Shown one piece after another: positions 24,797 to 34,778 of a stretch of 56,397 bases of DNA. Made by a program: the position numbers and the translations under genes. The stretch comes from an uncultured Bacteroidia bacterium (GTDB lineage Bacteria; Bacteroidota; Bacteroidia; NS11-12g; UBA9320): positions 1 through 56,397 of the forward strand of contig CALSTB010000005.1 of NCBI GenBank assembly GCA_943789165.1, read 5' to 3'. Every line of letters starts with the position of its first letter. Position 1 is the first letter of the stretch. The notes beneath the pieces were generated by a model. The model was not told the origin of the DNA. It worked only from the letters and a program-made list of their open reading frames with translations, and made no database searches.

Positions 24797-26497
24797 CTAT
24801 GACAGGGTTTTTACCTTAGAAGGTCGACTTTCTTGAATGACAAATGCCAATACAAAAACCAAAACGGCAGCAATTAAGTTGTACCAGAGGTAGCCAACTG
24901 AAATGTCAAAACCGATGAGTTGACTGATGTTTTTATCAAAGAAATACAGCGTTAACACAACACATTCGGAAATGATGGCGGCAATAAATACCGCTTGACC
25001 TTTGATTCGTTTGGCGTAAAATCCAACCAAGAAAACACCCAACACAGTTCCGTAAAACAGTGAGCCTAAAATGTTGACCGCCTCTACCAAACTATCCAAA
25101 AATTGAGCCATCAGCGCAAAGGCAATGGCAAACAATCCCCAACCGGCAGTCATCAGTTTGCTCACCTTTAAGATGTTTTTTTGCTTCGTCTCGGGCGTTA
25201 GGTTTTTGTAGAAGTCAACCACAGTAGTTGTGGCTAATGCGTTTAATTCGGCCGCAGTCGATGACATAGCGGCTGAGAATATGACCGCCATCAACAATCC
25301 TATCAGACCGATTGGTAAATAATCCAACACAAATGTGATGAACACAAAGTCACTTTCTTTATCTACTGGTGCGCTGTAGCCTGATTGTTTGATAACGGCG
25401 TCAATCTCTTTATCGATCTGCACCTTTTTATCGGCATAGGCCTCCTTCTCAGCAGCGTATCCGTCAAAGTCATTTTCAATTCTCCTTTTTTGTTCCTCGA
25501 ATAAGGCAGATTTTTCAGCGCTTAAATCGTTAAACTTTGATGCGTACTCACTTTGTTGTACGTGAGTGATGGCCAACTGGTCGAAGTGGACAGGCGGTTT
25601 GTTGACTTGATAAAACACAAAGACAAAAACACCCAATAGCAAGATGAAAAACTGCATGGGGATTTTGAGGATGGCGTTGAAGTATAAACCTGTTCGAATT
25701 TCTTTTATGGATTTCCCTGAAATGTACCGTTGTACCTGACTTTGGTCTGTTCCGAAGTACGACAACATTAAAAACGTGCCTGCAATCAATCCAGACCATA
25801 TGTTGTATTTCTCACGCAGATCAAAATGCCAATCGATGGCATTAAGTCTGTCGCCCACAGCGGCAATATCTAGAATTTGTGAATTGTCAAGTTGTTCACG
25901 TAAGCCAAAATATAAAAAACCAAAGGCAATGAATAGTCCGATAAAAATTACCGCCATTTGCTGCTTGTGGGTTTGGGTCACCGCATTGGTGCCGCCCGAA
26001 ACGGTGTACAATATGACCAATATCCCGATGGTGAGAATATTGATATGGAGTGGTAAGCCCAATATCTGACTAAGGATGATGGACGGTGCGTATATCGTGA
26101 TTCCTGCTGCCAAACCACGTTGGATCAAAAACAACGAAGCCGTTAACAGACGCGTTTTGCCGTCAAATCGTTTTTCCAAAAACTCATATGCGGTGTAGAC
26201 CTTAAGCTTGTGATATAAGGGGACAAAAGCGACTGCGATGATGATCATGGCAATGGGGAGTCCGAAGTAAAACTGGACAAATTCCAAGCCTGTTTGGTAG
26301 CCTAAACCGGGAGTTGACAAGAAAGTGATGGCACTGGCTTGAGTCGCCATAATGGATAGACCGATGGCCCACCAAGGCGTGTTTTTGTCGGAGGCTAAGT
26401 AGCCTGCTTCGCTTTTGATACCACGTGTTTTGTAGATACCGTAAACGGTGATGAAGATCAACGTTCCAAAAAGGACAAGCCAGTCGATCCAATGCAT
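24797..26497 (-). CDS. Sodium:solute symporter (SSS family)
   Basis: This 566-residue integral membrane protein has about 13-14 predicted helices and the SSF fold: an N-terminal WLVLFGTLIFITVYGIYKTR helix, SIMATQASAITFLSTPG and FYFGLPIAMIII, then DQSQVQRYISGKS, the family signature region. A long charged insert (about 320-375, QQSEYASKFNDLSAEKSALF and EEQKRRIENDFDGYAAEKEA) interrupts the helices between about residues 310 and 385. That is unusual for short SSS members and is probably an extracytoplasmic or cytoplasmic coiled coil. Substrate cannot be told from sequence. It is one base downstream of the DUF4340 gene and probably co-transcribed with it. Confidence 0.92.
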   Translation of the reverse strand: MHWIDWLVLFGTLIFITVYGIYKTRGIKSEAGYLASDKNTPWWAIGLSIMATQASAITFLSTPGLGYQTGLEFVQFYFGLPIAMIIIAVAFVPLYHKLKVYTAYEFLEKRFDGKTRLLTASLFLIQRGLAAGITIYAPSIILSQILGLPLHINILTIGILVILYTVSGGTNAVTQTHKQQMAVIFIGLFIAFGFLYFGLREQLDNSQILDIAAVGDRLNAIDWHFDLREKYNIWSGLIAGTFLMLSYFGTDQSQVQRYISGKSIKEIRTGLYFNAILKIPMQFFILLLGVFVFVFYQVNKPPVHFDQLAITHVQQSEYASKFNDLSAEKSALFEEQKRRIENDFDGYAAEKEAYADKKVQIDKEIDAVIKQSGYSAPVDKESDFVFITFVLDYLPIGLIGLLMAVIFSAAMSSTAAELNALATTTVVDFYKNLTPETKQKNILKVSKLMTAGWGLFAIAFALMAQFLDSLVEAVNILGSLFYGTVLGVFLVGFYAKRIKGQAVFIAAIISECVVLTLYFFDKNISQLIGFDISVGYLWYNLIAAVLVFVLAFVIQESRPSKVKTLS

Positions 26498-26498
26498 A

Positions 26499-27530
26499 CT
26501 AGTTCGTTCGGTTTAGAAAGTCTTTTGACGTTTGCATCACTTTGCCAAACGTATAGTCTTGAACGATTAAGACACGGTCGATTTTGTTGTAAAGAGCATA
26601 ATATCGCGATGGATCATGCACTAGTGCTTTGCCTTCTTCATCGTATAAGCCGTGCATCTTTTCGTTTGCCGACTTCGGATAAAATTTTAGTTCGTCGGTG
26701 CCTCTATTTTTGCTTTTAACCGTGATGGTGCAAATCGGTGCGCTGGCATTTAATGCATTTTTTAAGGAGTCGTTTTTGGTAAAAACAAAGGTCTCATAAT
26801 TGAGCTTCTCGAATAAGTTGAGGTATGATTTAATCGCACCAGAATTTTTGTTTTCATCTGAAATAACTTCAGAAGTCATGGTGTATTTATCGTCTGGCAA
26901 GTGATTGATAGTAAAGCTTTTACTCGACTCTGGATACGTAACCGTTACCGATTCAATGTCGGCTTTGGTGCTGCCAAAAACCGTTGGGCTCACCCATTCA
27001 TCTTCATCAAGTTCGTATCTAGAATTCACAAAACCGTTGAATCCAGGGATTTGCATGATCATAGGTTTGTGGTCGCCACTAAACTTAAAATAGGTGCCAA
27101 GTTGAGTCGGTGTTGTGTTGCCAACGATGTACACTTTATCGGCTTCTTTAGAGTTGTTGCGATACACTTCCACTTTGATGCCGTTGATACTCATGTATTT
27201 TAAAATGTTCGGAACCGCCGCTTCTGGTGCAGGACCTTGAACCTCGACTTTTGCCATGGTCTCATACAGTAAAAAGTCAACTTTCTTTTGCCATGCGGTA
27301 TGCTTGTCGTTGATCGTCCAAGTGCCATCGTCTTGTTTCTTTAAATAAATCTGGTTGTCACCTGATTGATCTGTCATAAAGATCAGGCTTACTTCTTCCG
27401 GATTTTCGATGGCGAAGTTTTGAAAATCAGCAGGGAGGTTGTCCTTTTTAGGCTTGGATTTTAAAAAGTATAAGCCCGCAAGTAAGGCGATGAGTGCGAT
27501 AAATATGAAGGCGTAACGTTTCGTTTGCAT
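26499..27530 (-). CDS. DUF4340 domain protein, membrane-anchored
   Basis: The product has 343 residues with one N-terminal membrane helix (5-22, YAFIFIALIALLAGLYFL) and a periplasmic DUF4340 repeat-type beta domain (DGTWTINDKHTAWQKKVDFL, DKVYIVGNTTPTQLGTYFKF, SRYELDEDEWVSPTVF). DUF4340 proteins often accompany GldG-like ABC components, but none is here. Function is unknown. It precedes the symporter by one base. Confidence 0.8.
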   Translation of the reverse strand: MQTKRYAFIFIALIALLAGLYFLKSKPKKDNLPADFQNFAIENPEEVSLIFMTDQSGDNQIYLKKQDDGTWTINDKHTAWQKKVDFLLYETMAKVEVQGPAPEAAVPNILKYMSINGIKVEVYRNNSKEADKVYIVGNTTPTQLGTYFKFSGDHKPMIMQIPGFNGFVNSRYELDEDEWVSPTVFGSTKADIESVTVTYPESSKSFTINHLPDDKYTMTSEVISDENKNSGAIKSYLNLFEKLNYETFVFTKNDSLKNALNASAPICTITVKSKNRGTDELKFYPKSANEKMHGLYDEEGKALVHDPSRYYALYNKIDRVLIVQDYTFGKVMQTSKDFLNRTN

Positions 27531-27548
27531 AGTTGTTTTTTACTGTGA

Positions 27549-27556
27549 CAAAAGTA
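27549..27556 (-). promoter_or_regulatory. Candidate -7 promoter box upstream of DUF4340 gene
   Basis: The minus strand reads TACTTTTG, a match to TAnnTTTG, 18 bp upstream of the DUF4340 ATG. It would serve the DUF4340-symporter pair. Confidence 0.4.
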
Positions 27557-27567
27557 AGGGCTAAATG

Positions 27568-29085
27568 TTAATGCGTTGTCGACTTTTGACCAACGGTTAG
27601 TGAATCATTTTGAACGATGGGATAGATGGTTAGACTTTCGAATTGAAAAACCGGTTTGCCAAGATAATCTTGGATGTCAGGATGAGGAATTTCGTTATTT
27701 CCTAAGATGAAATATTGAGCTCCTTCTTGCACATAGGTGTCAAAACGTTTGTACGCATTATCTCCAACAAGGTCTTGCTGACTGCCGAAGGTGAAGCCTT
27801 TGGTGTGGGTGAAATAATGGAATACACAGCCCGTTTCATCTGGACCAACGATGGCTAGAGCGTCACTGGGAACAATAGATTCTAACTTCGGACGATCAAC
27901 GTGGTAAAACACAGCCGTGGCATTGTTCTTCTCACCAGTCCAATGATGAAAAACCCGACCAAAAGCACTGGCTGGCAATAACAGTAGAAAAAAGTATTTC
28001 CAAAATGTATGGGTTTTTGTGAGATATGTAATGCCCAAACCTGCGGCTAACAACAATAGTGGGAGGTAAGGAAACATGTAATACACATGGTCTTTCATCT
28101 GATATAGCTCGATGAAATGGTAGGCCACCATGCCAATAAACCAAAAAGCAAATGGGGCGTTTGCTGACGAAAAAGGTTTTGTAATGCGACGGGATTTAAC
28201 CAAGAAATAGAGAAATCCTATGACACCGGCGTAACCGAATATGAGCTCAGGAAATATTTCAAGGAGGTTTTCTTTTATGATAATGAAGGCTTCGGCAACA
28301 TCTGTCTGCGGATTAAACTTTATGCCGAAATCATCCAAACCTGTTTGTTTAATCAACCGAGCCGCGCGTATGTACCATGACGACGCTATCAATACACTGG
28401 CGAGTCCAATTCCTGAAATGGATAAAAAGGTTTTGACTGAATAGGATTTGTTCACCAAACGTTGAATGGTGATAATGGCCATTGGGATGCCGACCATCAA
28501 ATATTGTAGCTTGGTCAAACCAGCGAGTGTTAACCAGAACAAGAGCCAAAGTAATTGGAGTCTTTTTCGTTGTTGATCGAACAAATAGAAATGATACAAG
28601 GCAGCAATACTGGCGGTCAATGCAAGTACATCCGGAAGTGCGGAAATGGAGTGGTAATACAATATGGGGCACCACAACATCATAAAAGTGGACCAGAAGG
28701 ACTTTACTCGGGACTGCGTTAATAAGAACACCCAGCGATAGAAATAAAACAGACCTAATCCAAAAAAACAAAACGCTACGATGCGGTTTGAGGATTCAAA
28801 ATAGCCACCCGAGACCCAACACAATACGGCAGTTGTGTATTCAAAAGAAGGGAATTGCATGCCCGTTACGCCATCCGTGTTTCTACGTCGATCTACCCTA
28901 GGTTTGAAGATGTTCATGTCTTCTTCCACAAAGTTTCTGGCCACAGCAGAGGTGTTACATTGTCGCCAAACGTGGGTTCCTTTGGGTGGTAGCGTGATGA
29001 AAAAAACGTGCGAAATGAAATACAGCACATAGATGAACATCAGTGTTTTCTTTTGCGATTCCATCCATGTTGTTAGCGCTGACAT
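27568..29085 (-). CDS. GT39/ArnT-like polytopic glycosyltransferase
   Basis: This 505-residue membrane protein has about 10-11 helices and a periplasmic C-terminal part. The first loop after helix 1 (GTHVWRQCNTSAVARNFVEE and D) carries the acidic and basic residues typical of PMT_2-type glycosyltransferases that use polyprenyl-phosphate sugars. Later helices (PDVLALTASIAALYHFYLF, GLTKLQYLMVGIPMAIITI) fit the family. It probably transfers a sugar to an envelope acceptor. Acceptor and donor are unknown, and no lipid carrier gene is adjacent. Confidence 0.72.
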   Translation of the reverse strand: MSALTTWMESQKKTLMFIYVLYFISHVFFITLPPKGTHVWRQCNTSAVARNFVEEDMNIFKPRVDRRRNTDGVTGMQFPSFEYTTAVLCWVSGGYFESSNRIVAFCFFGLGLFYFYRWVFLLTQSRVKSFWSTFMMLWCPILYYHSISALPDVLALTASIAALYHFYLFDQQRKRLQLLWLLFWLTLAGLTKLQYLMVGIPMAIITIQRLVNKSYSVKTFLSISGIGLASVLIASSWYIRAARLIKQTGLDDFGIKFNPQTDVAEAFIIIKENLLEIFPELIFGYAGVIGFLYFLVKSRRITKPFSSANAPFAFWFIGMVAYHFIELYQMKDHVYYMFPYLPLLLLAAGLGITYLTKTHTFWKYFFLLLLPASAFGRVFHHWTGEKNNATAVFYHVDRPKLESIVPSDALAIVGPDETGCVFHYFTHTKGFTFGSQQDLVGDNAYKRFDTYVQEGAQYFILGNNEIPHPDIQDYLGKPVFQFESLTIYPIVQNDSLTVGQKSTTH

Positions 29086-29108
29086 TGGCGGTAAAATTAA
29101 TGAAACCG

Positions 29109-29798
29109 CTACATCATTCCTTCATCTGCAAAGCTTAAGTATGTGCTTGAGGTAACAATCAGGTGGTCGAGTACTTGTAAGTCCAATAGTTTGCCAGCAG
29201 ATTGAATTTTTTCGGTCAACGAAATATCGGCAGCACTTGGTTTTAAGTTACCACTCGGGTGGTTGTGACATAAAATAATGGCGGATGATTTGGCTTCGAG
29301 GGCTGCTTTAAACACCACTTTTGGGTCGACCACTGTTTGAGAAAAGCCGCCTTTGCTGATGCATTGAGATGAGAGAATGTGGTTTGCGCGATTGAGGAAG
29401 ATCACCCAAAACTCTTCATGGCTTAAATCGGCAAGCTTGTGACCAATGTATTGATAGGCGTCGGAACTCGACGTAATTTTTAAAGAGTTGTTGACGGATT
29501 GCGCGCTTCTGCGTCCACCAAGTTCTAAAGCACTAATAAGCGTGATTGCTTTCGCTGGTCCAATGCCTTCAATTTTGCAGAGTTCGTTGACAGATAATCC
29601 AGCGAGTTTGTTTAAGTCGTTGTTGGCTGATAATAAGACTTCGCGGCCAAGGTCAACGGCTGATTTGTTTTTGGTGCCGGTGGCAAGCAAAATGCCTAAG
29701 AGTTCAGAATTGCTGAGTTGTTGTTTTCCGTGGTTTTGGAGTTTTTCGCGTGGACGTTCATCCACAGCTCGATTTTTAATGGCTATGTAGTTTGGCAT
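29109..29798 (-). CDS. radC: RadC family protein (JAB/MPN fold)
   Basis: The ATG at 29798 gives 229 residues starting PNYIAIKNRAVDERPREKL, the usual N-terminus of the family. A UPF0758 helix-hairpin-helix region (LSVNELCKIEGIGPAKAITL) precedes the JAMM metal motif HNHPSGNLKPSAAD. The family was once linked to DNA repair. Its true activity is unsettled. A TTG at 29810 would add four residues and overlap the S20 terminator. The gene follows rpsT after a terminator hairpin. Confidence 0.93.
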   Translation of the reverse strand: MPNYIAIKNRAVDERPREKLQNHGKQQLSNSELLGILLATGTKNKSAVDLGREVLLSANNDLNKLAGLSVNELCKIEGIGPAKAITLISALELGGRRSAQSVNNSLKITSSSDAYQYIGHKLADLSHEEFWVIFLNRANHILSSQCISKGGFSQTVVDPKVVFKAALEAKSSAIILCHNHPSGNLKPSAADISLTEKIQSAGKLLDLQVLDHLIVTSSTYLSFADEGMM

Positions 29799-29808
29799 AG
29801 CACAAAAC

Positions 29809-29843
29809 AAAAAGGCTTTTGACGAAATGCCAAAAGCCTTTTT
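29809..29843 (-). terminator. Rho-independent terminator of rpsT
   Basis: The perfect stem AAAAAGGCTTTTG / CAAAAGCCTTTTT with a 9-base loop lies 25 bp past the rpsT stop and runs into T-rich sequence on the minus strand. It sits within the radC leader and touches the alternative radC start. Confidence 0.85.
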
Positions 29844-29867
29844 ATAAAATATGTTTGCGTTAGGGTC

Positions 29868-30119
29868 TTATAAACCGTTAACGTGTTTTGTTAAACTGCT
29901 TTTTAAGTTAGCAACTTTGTTTTTGTGGATGATGTTGTTTTTAGCCAACTTGTCCATCATAGAAAAAGTCTCTTTCAATAAGCCTTCTGCTTCTTTCTTA
30001 TCAGTTGAAGCTCTTAGTCTTTTGATCCAAGTACGGGTGGTTTTATGCTGGTACTTGTTACGTACGTTTTTCGCCTCGTTGCTTCTAATTCTCTTTAATG
30101 TACTCTTATGGTTTGCCAT
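29868..30119 (-). CDS. rpsT: 30S ribosomal protein S20
   Basis: The product has 83 residues and is basic and helical, with the family start MANHKSTLKRIRSNEAKNVR and the region ASTDKKEAEGLLKETFSMMD. It binds 16S rRNA. It is monocistronic: a -7 promoter-like box lies upstream and a strong terminator downstream. Nothing is odd. Confidence 0.97.
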   Translation of the reverse strand: MANHKSTLKRIRSNEAKNVRNKYQHKTTRTWIKRLRASTDKKEAEGLLKETFSMMDKLAKNNIIHKNKVANLKSSLTKHVNGL

Positions 30120-30138
30120 TGCAATTTTTTAAGGATTG

Positions 30139-30146
30139 CAAAGGTA
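30139..30146 (-). promoter_or_regulatory. Candidate -7 promoter box for rpsT
   Basis: The minus strand reads TACCTTTG, an exact TAnnTTTG, 19 bp upstream of the rpsT ATG. The sequence 17-25 bp further up is T-rich without an obvious TTG. Confidence 0.45.
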
Positions 30147-30188
30147 TTATTAAAAATGAAAAATGGAAAAACTTTTTCGAATAGTTTT

Positions 30189-30758
30189 TCATGAATCACC
30201 CAACGTCTTTTTTGGGACAATTTCCTGTGCAGTCGAAGTACGCTTAACAATTGAATTCGCTGGTATCTCCGACTTAATATAGCAACCAGCTCCCACCGTT
30301 ACATTGTTGCCAATTTTGGCTCCAGGAACGATGCTGCAGTTGGCTCCAATCCATACATTGTCGCCAATGGAAACGCCTTTAACTGATGCCGTTTTCGTAT
30401 GGTCGCTCATTGAGTGGTTGGTGGTGGCTATGATGGTGTTCGGACCGATAATCACATTTTGTCCGATTGTCAATCCTCCCGACGCATTAATGTAGCATCC
30501 TATACTACCTCCTGGGTACGAGGTTTTGTCCTTTTTGATTTGTTTCCAACTAACAATTTGAGACCTAAAATCGACTGGCCAAGGAACGGAGCCGTTTATT
30601 CGCAGTATCTTTTGGAAAAAGAAGTACCGTTTGAACAATTGAAAATAGTAAACATCCTCAGGATATAGATTTTGAAAATTGGGATACGCCAATCGCATGA
30701 TGGGTTTAAAAACCACTTTGTCGATTAAGACGAAAAAGTATTTCAGTGCTCTTTTCAA
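30189..30758 (-). CDS. Hexapeptide-repeat acyltransferase (left-handed beta-helix)
   Basis: The product has 189 residues. The second half carries hexapeptide repeats (IGCYINASGGLTIGQNVIIG, IGDNVWIGANCSIVPGAKIG, NNVTVGAGCYI) and a catalytic-type His in ATTNHSMSD. This resembles WcaF/serine-acetyltransferase-like O-acyltransferases of polysaccharide loci. It overlaps the flippase gene by 4 bp, so O-acetylation of the exported glycan is the likely job. Confidence 0.82.
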   Translation of the reverse strand: MKRALKYFFVLIDKVVFKPIMRLAYPNFQNLYPEDVYYFQLFKRYFFFQKILRINGSVPWPVDFRSQIVSWKQIKKDKTSYPGGSIGCYINASGGLTIGQNVIIGPNTIIATTNHSMSDHTKTASVKGVSIGDNVWIGANCSIVPGAKIGNNVTVGAGCYIKSEIPANSIVKRTSTAQEIVPKKTLGDS

Positions 30759-32098
30759 AAAATCCAGTAGCGAAAGGTCAATCCAATCACGATGCTCACT
30801 GCAATAATAAAGATGCCCAGCAGTATTTTGAACATTGGATTGTGACCAATAAGTTTAATGCACGCTATTAACATGGCTATACGCACCATAACGCCTACAA
30901 TCGAAAACATCATCAGGCCAACAAAGATGTCGTTGGTTATATGTAAGGTGATGAACAAGGCAGCTGCGGTTAACACCGCAAATAGTCCAGTAAACACAAA
31001 CTGTAATTTGAGTTTGTTGTACACTTCAAAGGCAACGGCAAACGGACTTGATACGTACATCGCAAAGCAAAATAAGACCAATATCTGTGTCATGACACCT
31101 GCTATTTCCCAGTTCTCACCTAAAATAAAGGGAGTGATTATATCTCCCCAAACAACCATCACTACCACTGGGATTAGAGCCAAAAAGAAGAGGAAGTATA
31201 ATATGTTATAACCAAGTTTGATGGCTTCGGATGAATCATGTTTTATACGTGCTAAACGTTCGAACAAAACTTGACTAATCGCATAACTCACTGCAGTCAA
31301 GGGTAAATACGTCAGCTTCATCGCGTTTCCGTAATATCCATTGGTCTCTCGATCGAAGAAGAACAGAATGAGGAATACCGGTATTTGCGAACCAATCACA
31401 TTGATTAAACTGCTCGGTGTCGCCCAATTCCTAAACGATTTGTATTTGGTCCAAAGCATCTTAAGTGCATTGGCGTCGAACGTTATGTTGTGACTGATGC
31501 GCTTGGGTAAGAACAGGATGACACTGATAGCTTGTCCGATGGTATGTCCAAGAATAAGCCCGTTTGGACCTCGAAATTTCAATAAGCCATGTGCGATTTT
31601 ATATCCTGAACTACCAGCAAAAGTGGCAATTCGGTTAAAACTAAGCTTGCCATATTTTTTCTCCCGATTCCACCAAACATTCAATATGTCAATCATGGAA
31701 GTTAGGAAAATGGTGATGGGAACAAGATATAGCCATGATGGGACGGTCTGGAAACCAAAGTATTCTGACAAAGGATTTCGGCAAATCCACAAAACAAGTG
31801 AACTGATAACGAACCAAACCACATTAATAAGACTTGACAGTTTGACCAAAGACTTGGCGTTTTCGCGGTTGTCTTCAACCATGATGGCTTGGTCGTATTT
31901 GAGCGTAAAGAAAGCTGCCCCAACTGCCATGATAGACATAAACGTGGTAATGTCACCGTGTTCTTCTACTGTGTAAATCCTACTCAGAATAGGAATGACT
32001 ACGACAAGCATGATTAATTGCGTGATAGTAGAACTACCAAACAGCATACCTGCATTTTTTAGGAAATCACTTTTTAGAAATGAACGAATCGACACCAT
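30755..32098 (-). CDS. Wzx-like polysaccharide flippase
   Basis: The product has 447 residues with 12 or more membrane helices, and matches the polysaccharide biosynthesis/MOP superfamily. The N-terminal signature is intact (FLKNAGMLFGSSTITQLIML, ILSRIYTVEEHGDITTFMSI). It would flip undecaprenyl-linked repeat units. Glycosyltransferases of a full O-antigen or capsule locus are absent here, so this pair may be a small modification module or a locus edge. Confidence 0.85.
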   Translation of the reverse strand: MVSIRSFLKSDFLKNAGMLFGSSTITQLIMLVVVIPILSRIYTVEEHGDITTFMSIMAVGAAFFTLKYDQAIMVEDNRENAKSLVKLSSLINVVWFVISSLVLWICRNPLSEYFGFQTVPSWLYLVPITIFLTSMIDILNVWWNREKKYGKLSFNRIATFAGSSGYKIAHGLLKFRGPNGLILGHTIGQAISVILFLPKRISHNITFDANALKMLWTKYKSFRNWATPSSLINVIGSQIPVFLILFFFDRETNGYYGNAMKLTYLPLTAVSYAISQVLFERLARIKHDSSEAIKLGYNILYFLFFLALIPVVVMVVWGDIITPFILGENWEIAGVMTQILVLFCFAMYVSSPFAVAFEVYNKLKLQFVFTGLFAVLTAAALFITLHITNDIFVGLMMFSIVGVMVRIAMLIACIKLIGHNPMFKILLGIFIIAVSIVIGLTFRYWIF

Positions 32099-32187
32099 GG
32101 CGAAGTACGTATTTCTTTTAGATTTAAAAAATTGGTTTAGTTGGTGTTAGACGTTGGAATGTTGTCATTTACCTGAATTGTTGTTAT

Positions 32188-34017
32188 TTGTATTCTATTA
32201 CCATGACGCAAATTATCATCCGACTCAATTGTATACTCCTCCTAACGTTCATTTCGATCCATGCCAATGCAGAAGTTAAAGACTCACTTCTTATTACACA
32301 GTTGGGGGCAAAATCACTTGAGATAGTCTATAACAACCCAGACTCAGCACGAAGATTGATTGATGAGGCACTGACGCTTTCACATCGAAACAAACACAAT
32401 GGGTTGCTTGGGTTGACCTATAATTATCTGGGCATTTATCACGACGTTGTTGGCGACAATGATTCTGCTTTTATAGCGTATAACACGGCGGTGGGATATG
32501 CGAAAAAACAGCAGAATAAAACCACACTGGCGGCCAGTTATAACAATATGGGTTTATTGCATTGGAACCTTCACCAACTCACCGAGGCATCGGAATTTTT
32601 CTTTAAAGCGGCAGAGATTTATGAGGGAATGGGGAATGAAAAAGGTTTGGCCAACGCGTACAGCAATATTGCCCTGATTTTCGAAGACCAAAAACGATCG
32701 GATGATGCACTGGAATATGGTAGAAAATCGCTTGCCATCCGACTTAAGTTGAATGATACTTTGAATATTGGCCGGTCATATGCCAACATAGGAATATTCT
32801 TAAGTCAAAAGGGTTTGCTCGATTCAGGCGTGTACTACAGTGCAAAGGCATTGCCGTTTTTCCAGAAAAAGAATAACAAATACGGGCTGGGCATGTGTTA
32901 TCAAAACATTGCAACGAACTACAACATATTACAACAGACAGACAGCGCCTTAATGTATGCAAAGAGGGCACTTGACTTGCGATTAAGCTTGGGGAATAAA
33001 AAGTATATCGCTGCATCTTATGGTTTACTTGGCACGATTTATAAAAATAGAAAAGACTTCAGCCAAAGTGATCTGGCCTTCCGCTCTGCGACGGCCATTT
33101 ACAAAAAATACAATGTGCAAGCTGAGCTTTGGAAAACGTATAACAACTTAGCTGTAGTTAATGAGGAACTGAATAAACCCGATTAGGCTTTACAGTTTTT
33201 AAAAGCGCGATTGTTGATTACTGACACGTTACACAGTGCAGAAAAAATTGCCAAGTTGTATGAAATAGAGGAGCAGTATGAATCTGAAAAGACCAAAAGA
33301 GCCCTGGCTGAGTCAAACAGTGCATTGGCCATCAAAAAACAACAAAGTCAAATGTTGCTGTTTGTGGCCATCATTATTGCATTATTGGCTTTGTTGCTAT
33401 TCCTCTTTTTTACTTTCCGTATTAGGAAAAATAAGGAGGTCAAGCAAAAGGAACTGCTACTTCAGAAGCTTGATATTTCAAGAGAGCTGCACGACAACAT
33501 TGGGTCGCAATTGACCTATCTGAACATTAAGCTTGAGCAGATTAAAGATGAACAACTGGCTTCTGATTTGGCGGAAATAAAACAATTTGCGAAGACAACC
33601 ATTACGGATTTGAGAAGCGCTATTTGGGGACTCAGTAAAGACATAACGGTTCGTGATTTTGAAATGAAAATTGCCAGTGAGATCCAAAAGGCGCAACAGG
33701 ATAACCTTTCTGTTGAGTTGGATTTTACGTCAGATTACGGAGGAAACTTAAATTCGATAACAGCCGTAAATGCGCTGCGAATTGTGCAAGAGGCGTTGCA
33801 GAATGCACTGAAACATGCGAACGCAACGGTTATTGAAATTGTTGTGGTGATGGGAGAGGGCAACCTACAAATTACCATTCGTGATAACGGTAAGGGAATC
33901 CAGAATAAGGGAAATGGTTTTGGCCTGCGCTTTATGGAACAGCGTGCTGAGAAAATGGGAGCAACACTTTCAGTTGAGTCCTCTGAAGAAGGTACGGTAA
34001 TAAAACTCATGAAATAG
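32188..34017 (+). pseudogene. TPR sensor histidine kinase (HisKA_3) with in-frame TAG
   Basis: The whole reading frame is open from 32188 to 34017 except for one TAG at 33184-33186 (CCC GAT TAG GCT). Before it come a signal peptide and about six TPR repeats (residues 60-330). After it come a coiled coil, one membrane helix (LLFVAIIIALLALLLFLFF), the phosphoacceptor box (SRELHDNIGSQLTYL), the N box (RIVQEALQNALKHANA) and glycine boxes (IRDNGKGI, GFGLRF). The frame across the stop continues the TPR pattern (NKPD-stop-ALQFLKARL), so one base change from a Lys, Gln or Glu codon explains it. A sensor of about 609 residues is expected. The downstream kinase half could be re-initiated at TTG 33211 but would lose its sensor. 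It pairs with the response regulator 48 bp later. Confidence 0.85.
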
Positions 34018-34065
34018 GGCAAATGACTTATAGCAATCGAAGAGCAAGTAGAACAACTTTGTGAT

Positions 34066-34707
34066 ATGATTAAAGTAGCACTCGCAGAGGACAATGTGTT
34101 TTTAGGACAAAACATGATGGATCAATTAAGTTCTGTTCCCCATGTTCAATTCAAATTTTGGGCAATGAACGGGCAGTCTTTGTTGGATCAATTGTCGAAA
34201 GGTGAGCTTGTAGACCTAATCATTATGGATATAGAAATGCCGGTCATGGATGGCATTTCTGCAACAGCAGAAGTGACCAAATTGTACCCACACATTAAAG
34301 TCATGATGTCAACCGTGTTTGACGACGATGACAATTTGTTTAATGCAATCAAAGCGGGAGCAAATGGATATTTGTTAAAAGACGAACCTATCGAGAAGGT
34401 GCTCCAAAGCATGACAGAAGTATTGGAAGGAGGCGCACCGATGACGTCGAGTATTGCCATGCGCACCTTGAAACTTTTGCGTGCCCACCCAACGGAATTG
34501 GAGCCAATTAAAGAGTTTAATTTGACGAGTCGCGAGACTGAAATATTAGAACAATTGTGTCAAGGTTTGGGGTATAATCAGATTGCTGAAAATCTGATTA
34601 TTAGTCCTAAAACGGTTCGTAAACATATCGAAAATGTGTATGGTAAGCTTAACGTGCATAGTAAGATGGATGCATTGAAAGTGGCGCAGAAAAATCGACT
34701 TATTTAA
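34066..34707 (+). CDS. NarL/LuxR-family response regulator
   Basis: The product has 213 residues: a receiver domain with acidic pocket (AEDN) and phosphoacceptor D55 in LIIMDIEMP, conserved T/S region MSTVF and K in LLKDEP, then a C-terminal LuxR helix-turn-helix (LTSRETEILEQLCQGLGYNQ, SPKTVRKHIENVYGKLNVHS). It is the natural partner of the HisKA_3 kinase just upstream. With the kinase interrupted, its control is uncertain. It lies 71 bp before the frameshifted surface protein, a possible target. Confidence 0.93.
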   Translation: MIKVALAEDNVFLGQNMMDQLSSVPHVQFKFWAMNGQSLLDQLSKGELVDLIIMDIEMPVMDGISATAEVTKLYPHIKVMMSTVFDDDDNLFNAIKAGANGYLLKDEPIEKVLQSMTEVLEGGAPMTSSIAMRTLKLLRAHPTELEPIKEFNLTSRETEILEQLCQGLGYNQIAENLIISPKTVRKHIENVYGKLNVHSKMDALKVAQKNRLI

Positions 34708-34778
34708 GAAAAATACGTCATCTGCCGTATTGCCAATTGCTGGTGTAATAAGGTACTTTAAATCAAAATAGAAGTACA

